This document shows, in pieces, positions 59,400 to 64,000 of a DNA stretch of 64,000 bases. The translations under genes were made by a program, and so were the position numbers. Every line of letters begins with the position of its first letter. Position 1 is the first letter of the stretch. The notes below the pieces were generated by a model. The model had not been told where the DNA came from, searched no databases, and was given only the letters and a program-made list of their open reading frames with translations. Source of the DNA: Cyathus striatus. Its lineage: Eukaryota; Basidiomycota; Agaricomycetes; Agaricales; Nidulariaceae. Where the stretch lies: contig JAOVFP010000019.1 in assembly GCA_025738555.1 (NCBI GenBank), positions 1,116,001-1,180,000 on the forward strand. The letters run 5' to 3'.

Positions 59400-60595
59400 A
59401 CCTGTTCGGGATGATTAGATTTGAAAGTGATGTGCATAAGGTAACAGGATATAACTTACAGAAACGCTCACTTTAGCGGTTGGCACTGGTACAAGCAATA
59501 TAGTTATAGGTATCAACGGGTTGTATCATATAGCTTACAGATTATTTCAGTTCTGGGTGGATTTTAAGATAAGTCGTTCAGTGGGAGATAAAACTGTCTT
59601 ACAAGATAAATAATGGGAAACAATACCGTACAATTATGTACAAAAATTTCGCAGGCGACCATTTCATAGATCTGAAAACTCATTTTGAGGTCAGAGTACA
59701 ACAGTTGACGCTGATGAAAAAATTTACCGCCATATGTAAGTGACCTACAGACGTGATAAACTGTTATTCAATGTTATGAGGGCGTAAGGGGGGCATCCAT
59801 ACTTCATCAGTAAAGGAGCGAGCGATATCATATACCAGGGATGTAAAAGCAATAGCTGAAAAAGCAAAATAATCAAAAAAAAAATGTCGACTTGAAATAG
59901 CGAAAGTTAAGAAATACCATATATGTAGTTTAGCTTCGTATCAAACCTCACTAATCCACTGCTATTGCCTGAAAGGTCTAACATAGTTATCTTCTCGGCG
60001 CTGGTGTATGTAGAGGGATAGGCTGAGGATTGCGGGTTCGCATGTTTCTCACTTATATAAGTGTGTAACCGCAAGTTCTACCCACGGAATTGCACATGTT
60101 ACAACTGTCATGCATCATGCTGTATAGCCAGGTCTCACGACTCCTGACTAATCCAATCAGCACAAGTTGTACGACGACACCCAGTATCTTCAAAGGCACT
60201 GACAGAGAATATAGTTAATTTCGGATTGTGGTACGAGAGCTGGTCTGCGGAGTTTTAGTTGCATGAACAAAAACTGACTCTGTCCTCCCAGGCACCGATA
60301 TGAGTAATTCATAAGTAAGAACTGCGCACATACCTAGGTACACCAAACTTAGAGAGCGCCTGCAAGCTACAAAGCAATCAGAACCTCTACGTTCGTTTTA
60401 AATTAACACATTAACACTTGAAGCTTTAGGAGTGTCTGCTAAAACTTCAGATGAACACGAGCGTCCATGCATGAATTATGAATCATGAATGTGGTAGATG
60501 GCTCTGAGCGGGATACAAACCAATCTTATACGGCACCGAGCTGTGGACAGTGCACAGCAATAATAAGCGCTAATATGGGCGCATTCTCCCAAGGC
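59400..60595. other. AT-rich DNA without recognised genes
   Basis: No coding region is supported on either strand. Confidence 0.45.
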
Positions 60596-61410
60596 TACCG
60601 CAACACAGCACCGTTTTCACGATAGTGACAGAAGTGACCATATCTATCCATAATGATAACCGCCACTCGTGTCCTTTCGTCCAAGCTAGAAATGCTAATT
60701 AGCCATAGAGAAGATATGTGATTTTACAACAGAGTGTTTAATGCACAGTAGACAGAGACGCTTGGTGGAAGCGCCGACGGGCCGTACACGAAAGCCGAGT
60801 TGAGTAAGTAACATCAGCACATTTCCGAGGCTACCGAAGATGGATGCACGCATTATACACTTCAATTAGTACACCGTTTTACGTTAGGAATGGCCTTACT
60901 TGTTCATAATGATCTCCAGAAAGTCATCAACTTGTGTTTTTCTAATGCTGCTCATCCATAGAAAATGCTAAGAACCGCTATAACCATTTTCAATGGAAGT
61001 TCTATATGTGGGGCTACAACAAAATGCTTAAACGCACGGTGGAAGGTAGTCAAAGAAGCTTGATGGAAGCGCCGACGGGCCGTCTAATATGAGAATAGGA
61101 TTGAGTAACATCAGCGATGCATTTCCCAGGCTATCACAACTTCAAGTGTTTGTACGCACCACACTCAATTAATACACCATTTTCACGATAGAGGTGGTCT
61201 TACCTAACATTCGTAATGCTGTCCTGCAAACTATAAACCTGTGTCCTTCCTTCCGAGGTACAAATGTTGCTCAGCCATAGAATAATGCCAAGAACCGTTC
61301 GAACCGCCCTAAACGGAAGATCCATAAGTGGTTTTACAACAGAATATTTAAAGCACTGTAGACAGCGAAGATTGATGGTATTGCTGAGAGTCAGTTGTAG
61401 AAGTCGAATG
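60596..61410 (-). repeat. three tandem, diverged copies of a coding-like segment
   Basis: Units of about 240-300 bp (60596-60870, 60872-61172, 61173-61410) share GAAGCGCCGACGGGCCGT (first two), CACCGTTTT/CACCATTTT, and CATAGA...ATGCTAAGAACCG-like blocks. On the minus strand each unit can encode a version of the same peptide. The best is FKYSVVKPLMDLPF...VLGIILWLSN (61360-61270); the middle unit gives FKHFVVAPHIELPLKMVIAV, then FLWMSSIRKTQV after a one-base shift; the right one gives SSLWLISISSLDERTRV. The middle and left copies are interrupted by stops or shifts. Confidence 0.55.
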
Positions 61411-61655
61411 ATAGTAGCGCTGATCACCGGAAATGATACGGAGAGTAGATATGAGCGAGGACTTGGAAGAGCAATACACATGGTAGCTGCGACAGTGAAA
61501 CACGGTGAGTACACTGCTGTCAGCATTTTACCGTAGAAGCATCCTGAAGGCATCGCTGATGCCTTCGATGTGAGCAGCAGTTGCCCTATAGCATGCAACA
61601 TATGCGTGATGACCGGAGAATCACGAATACTAGAGACTCTCGACCACTTGTACAC
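61200..61655 (-). other. open frame over the best-preserved tandem unit
   Basis: A 151-codon minus-strand frame (MYKWSRVSSIRDSP... to ...YSLQDSITNVR) contains the preserved copy of the tandem segment. It ends at a GTAAG that could be a splice donor, so it may be an exon of a larger decayed gene. It has two moderately hydrophobic stretches and no recognised domain. It may not be a gene. Confidence 0.3.
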
Positions 61656-61690
61656 GGCTTCTGGTGCATGACGCGAAAAATTGGTTTGAC

Positions 61691-61958
61691 CAAGTGTACG
61701 GTGTTCCAGAACTGCATGGTTTTTTGAAATTTGCTTTCCATTAGCCTTAAGCGAAGAGCCTCTGATGGATTACCTAAGGCTAACAGTCATCATTGGGTCA
61801 TCGTCGCCTCAAAGCGAGCTCTAACTTAAGTCTCCAAACAAAATTAACCAATCAAGCATAATTGGGTATTCAATACCTTGAGAGGTGAATTCTGTTTGTG
61901 TTCGACACATTCATAAGCTGTTCTTGAGTCATGCGGTTCTGGAACACCGTAACTGGCA
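61691..61958. mobile_element. 268-bp MITE, probably hAT-type
   Basis: Imperfect inverted ends share TACGGTGTTCCAGAAC followed by T/C and GCATG. An 8-bp direct repeat GGTTTGAC flanks it at 61683-61690 and 61959-61966. The 8-bp duplication suggests hAT mobilisation. It has no coding capacity. Confidence 0.75.
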
Positions 61959-61966
61959 GGTTTGAC

Positions 61967-63058
61967 AAATCAGGTACTTGGAGGTGTGAAGACACCCAAA
62001 GGCCGTCTCGCATTTCCATAGCACCAGATCCAGCCTTTCAAACTTATGGATCCAACTAAACTTGAACGTAGAAAGATCATCGCTCCTTTCCTTGTTGATA
62101 ACTTGATCCTACCCTCCAAATAATAAGCACAGTGCCGCATGTTCCATGTCATAGGCGGGACTGGTTACAGGAACAGTTAGAAGCAAAAACACTCTAGGGA
62201 AACTTTCCGCCAGAGATAAGAAATACTGTCGATAAAGATGCGAAATATCCGTGCGGGATCGAAATGGCAAGAGCATCGCCTGGATCTGTTGAATAAGCGG
62301 AAGGCATTTGTTGCGAGAAATAGTCCATAGTCCATGTGAACAATGCTACCTTGAACCCAAATCTAGTACGTATGCATACCCTAAACGAAAATGTAACCTA
62401 CCTCTGCAATTTAATAGTATAAGGCTTACAGCCCCGATAGAACACGAGGCTACCGAATGCGTCATGTTCGTCTTCGATGCCGCCTTGCGATTTAGAATGA
62501 GATTCTCTACTCTTCTGGACCCTAGTTGCGTTGCACATATCAGAAGCTTTATCTGAACGCGTTTTTAAACATAAATGTGGAGGAGTGAGAATTGGGAGGT
62601 CAGCGGCTGCAAAGTGAATTCCAGAGAGAAAGTTGGTCGGGGAAGAATTTGACAAATAAATTTGAATATTCAAGTTCTTCAAGCACCGGATTATTGCTTA
62701 TGTACATAACATCATCAACTGCTGGCAATGGCATAGGTCGCCGGTGCAGACGACCGTTCACCGGTCCGCACGTCCGCCCCCGGCCGGCTGGCACAGTGCG
62801 TTGAGTGTGCGATTACACCAAGCTTATACAGCTTGCGACTAGTTGACTCACTGCAGCAGTTGGTAACATTGAACCGTTTAAACATTAATAACATTGCATT
62901 CGTATATACACTACTTTGTGTAAGGGGGGGGTGGAGTGGGTATATGTATAATTACCATCTGCGTAGTATTCCGAACAAAAACAATAGATATCACATCTCA
63001 AATCTACCTACCTACCATTAATAAAAGTAAAAGTATATATTAATCATCTGCTCAGTGC
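61967..63058. other. intergenic
   Basis: No gene is supported. A GC-rich stretch is at 62740-62795 and a G run at 62923-62931. It holds the 3' flank of the ABC transporter gene. Confidence 0.45.
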
Positions 63059-63950
63059 TCACTCGCGCTTGCTGAGCGCTTGTAGTTGCACGAATTCGTA
63101 ATAGCTGCCTCGTTTAGCTAATAGTTCGTCGTGCGTGCCAGCTTCGCTAACAGCCCCTTCTTTAATGAAATAGCTGTGAAAGGAAACACTTCAGCATTTA
63201 TACACAAATAATAACATATTTAATGCTTACATCATGTCTGCATTCTGTATTGTTGACAACCTGTGCGCAATTGCGATGGTTGTACGACCCTTTGCAGCTT
63301 GGTCGAGAGCGGCTTGTACGACCTTTTCAGAGTTTGAGTCAAGAGCGGATGTGGCCTACAGTCATACAACATCAGTAAAGCACCAACAGAGAATTCGTAG
63401 AAGACTGACTTCGTCCAGAAGAAGGACCTTAGGATTTCGAAGAAGAGCACGAGCAATAGCAATGCGTTCTATGAACAATGTTAATAACATGCCAAAATGT
63501 GATATGAAGATTCTTACGTTTCTGGCCACCAGAGAGTTGTGATCCCTTGCCTCCGACCTCTGTATCAAATCCACTGAAATTTAATGAGCAACGGTTTGAT
63601 CGAATTGAAGATGACGCAACGTACTCAGGTAGGGATTGAATGAACTCGAGGATATTGGCGTTACGACAAGCTTCCTCGATTTCTTCTTGTGTCACCTCGG
63701 ACTGGGGTTTAACGGCACCAAGCAAGATATTGAAGCGTACAGTGCCTGCGTAGAGCGTCGGTTCCTGCGACACCAACGCAAGCTCCTTGCGGTATTCCTG
63801 GATGTTCAATTCCGAAATGGATTCCCCATCCAACTGAGCAAGAAATAAATAATTGTTCAGCACATCGTTGACGACGAAAGACATTATCACTAATACTCAC
63901 GTAAATGTTTCCAGCTAAGGGGTCGTAGAATCGCTCGATCAATTGGATGC
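63059..63950 (-). CDS. ABC transporter (ABCB/MDR type), C-terminal nucleotide-binding domain, partial
   Basis: This is the 3' part of a minus-strand gene whose upstream exons lie beyond the window. The last nucleotide-binding domain is seen from just after the Walker A position: [16 protein letters not shown] (exon from about 63950), [20 protein letters not shown] followed by [16 protein letters not shown] (Q-loop region), the signature LSGGQK joined across an intron to [18 protein letters not shown] (Walker B), [20 protein letters not shown] (D-loop), and [11 protein letters not shown] (H-loop). The last exon (63059-63173) ends [14 protein letters not shown] with the stop at 63059-63061. This organisation is that of full-size P-glycoprotein-like pumps, which export lipids, peptides or toxic compounds using ATP. 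All visible motifs are intact. Confidence 0.92.
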
Positions 63951-64000
63951 TACATAATCCCATTAAATGTTAGGCGGCATGGACACGAAAGTGTGTAGTT

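Overview
The window looks like nuclear DNA of a mushroom-forming basidiomycete (Agaricomycete). Genes are cut by many introns of about 45-60 bp. The families present are typical of that group: class I hydrophobins, DUF6533-type membrane proteins, an adenylation-thiolation-reductase enzyme, an MDR-type ABC transporter, and Plavaka and MULE-like transposons.

Layout. 1-1833 is gene-poor. 1845-7183 is a MULE-like DNA transposon with inverted ends, an 11-bp target duplication and a minus-strand transposase gene. 8275-20371 is a gene island: a short-chain dehydrogenase, a DUF6533-type membrane protein, a second multi-pass membrane protein, a 17-exon adenylate-forming reductase, and a minus-strand protein of unknown function. 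21640-27178 holds two tandem fatty-aldehyde-dehydrogenase-like genes whose C-termini have each suffered a frameshift. 28210-30793 is a degenerate satellite of roughly 280-bp units, each carrying a structured, tRNA-like motif. It is broken by a 12.8-kb composite transposon (30804-43594) that contains a Plavaka transposase, a convergent companion gene, and a decayed MULE-like transposase with an N-terminal ubiquitin-like domain. A 1.5-kb fold-back element is inserted in that last gene. A 1.25-kb inverted-repeat element (43636-44882) sits in the last satellite copy, followed by a 1.68-kb non-autonomous hAT element (45736-47413). 48377-49609 is another membrane protein gene. 50-54.4 kb is low-complexity, gene-poor DNA holding a 2.0-kb inverted-repeat element. 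54745-56857 is a small secreted-protein cluster: hydrophobin, cysteine-rich secreted protein, hydrophobin. 57.7-62 kb holds gene relics, and the window ends inside a minus-strand ABC transporter gene.

How the parts relate. The metabolic genes (dehydrogenase, reductase, aldehyde dehydrogenases) all act on carbonyl or carboxyl groups, but nothing in the sequence proves a shared pathway. About half of the window is transposon or repeat DNA, with several nested insertions that can be ordered from their target-site duplications. The most unusual object is the ubiquitin-like/transposase fusion at 38.1-43.3 kb. Gene models for the reductase, dehydrogenase and both hydrophobins were assembled exon by exon and close in frame; the other multi-exon models are approximate.
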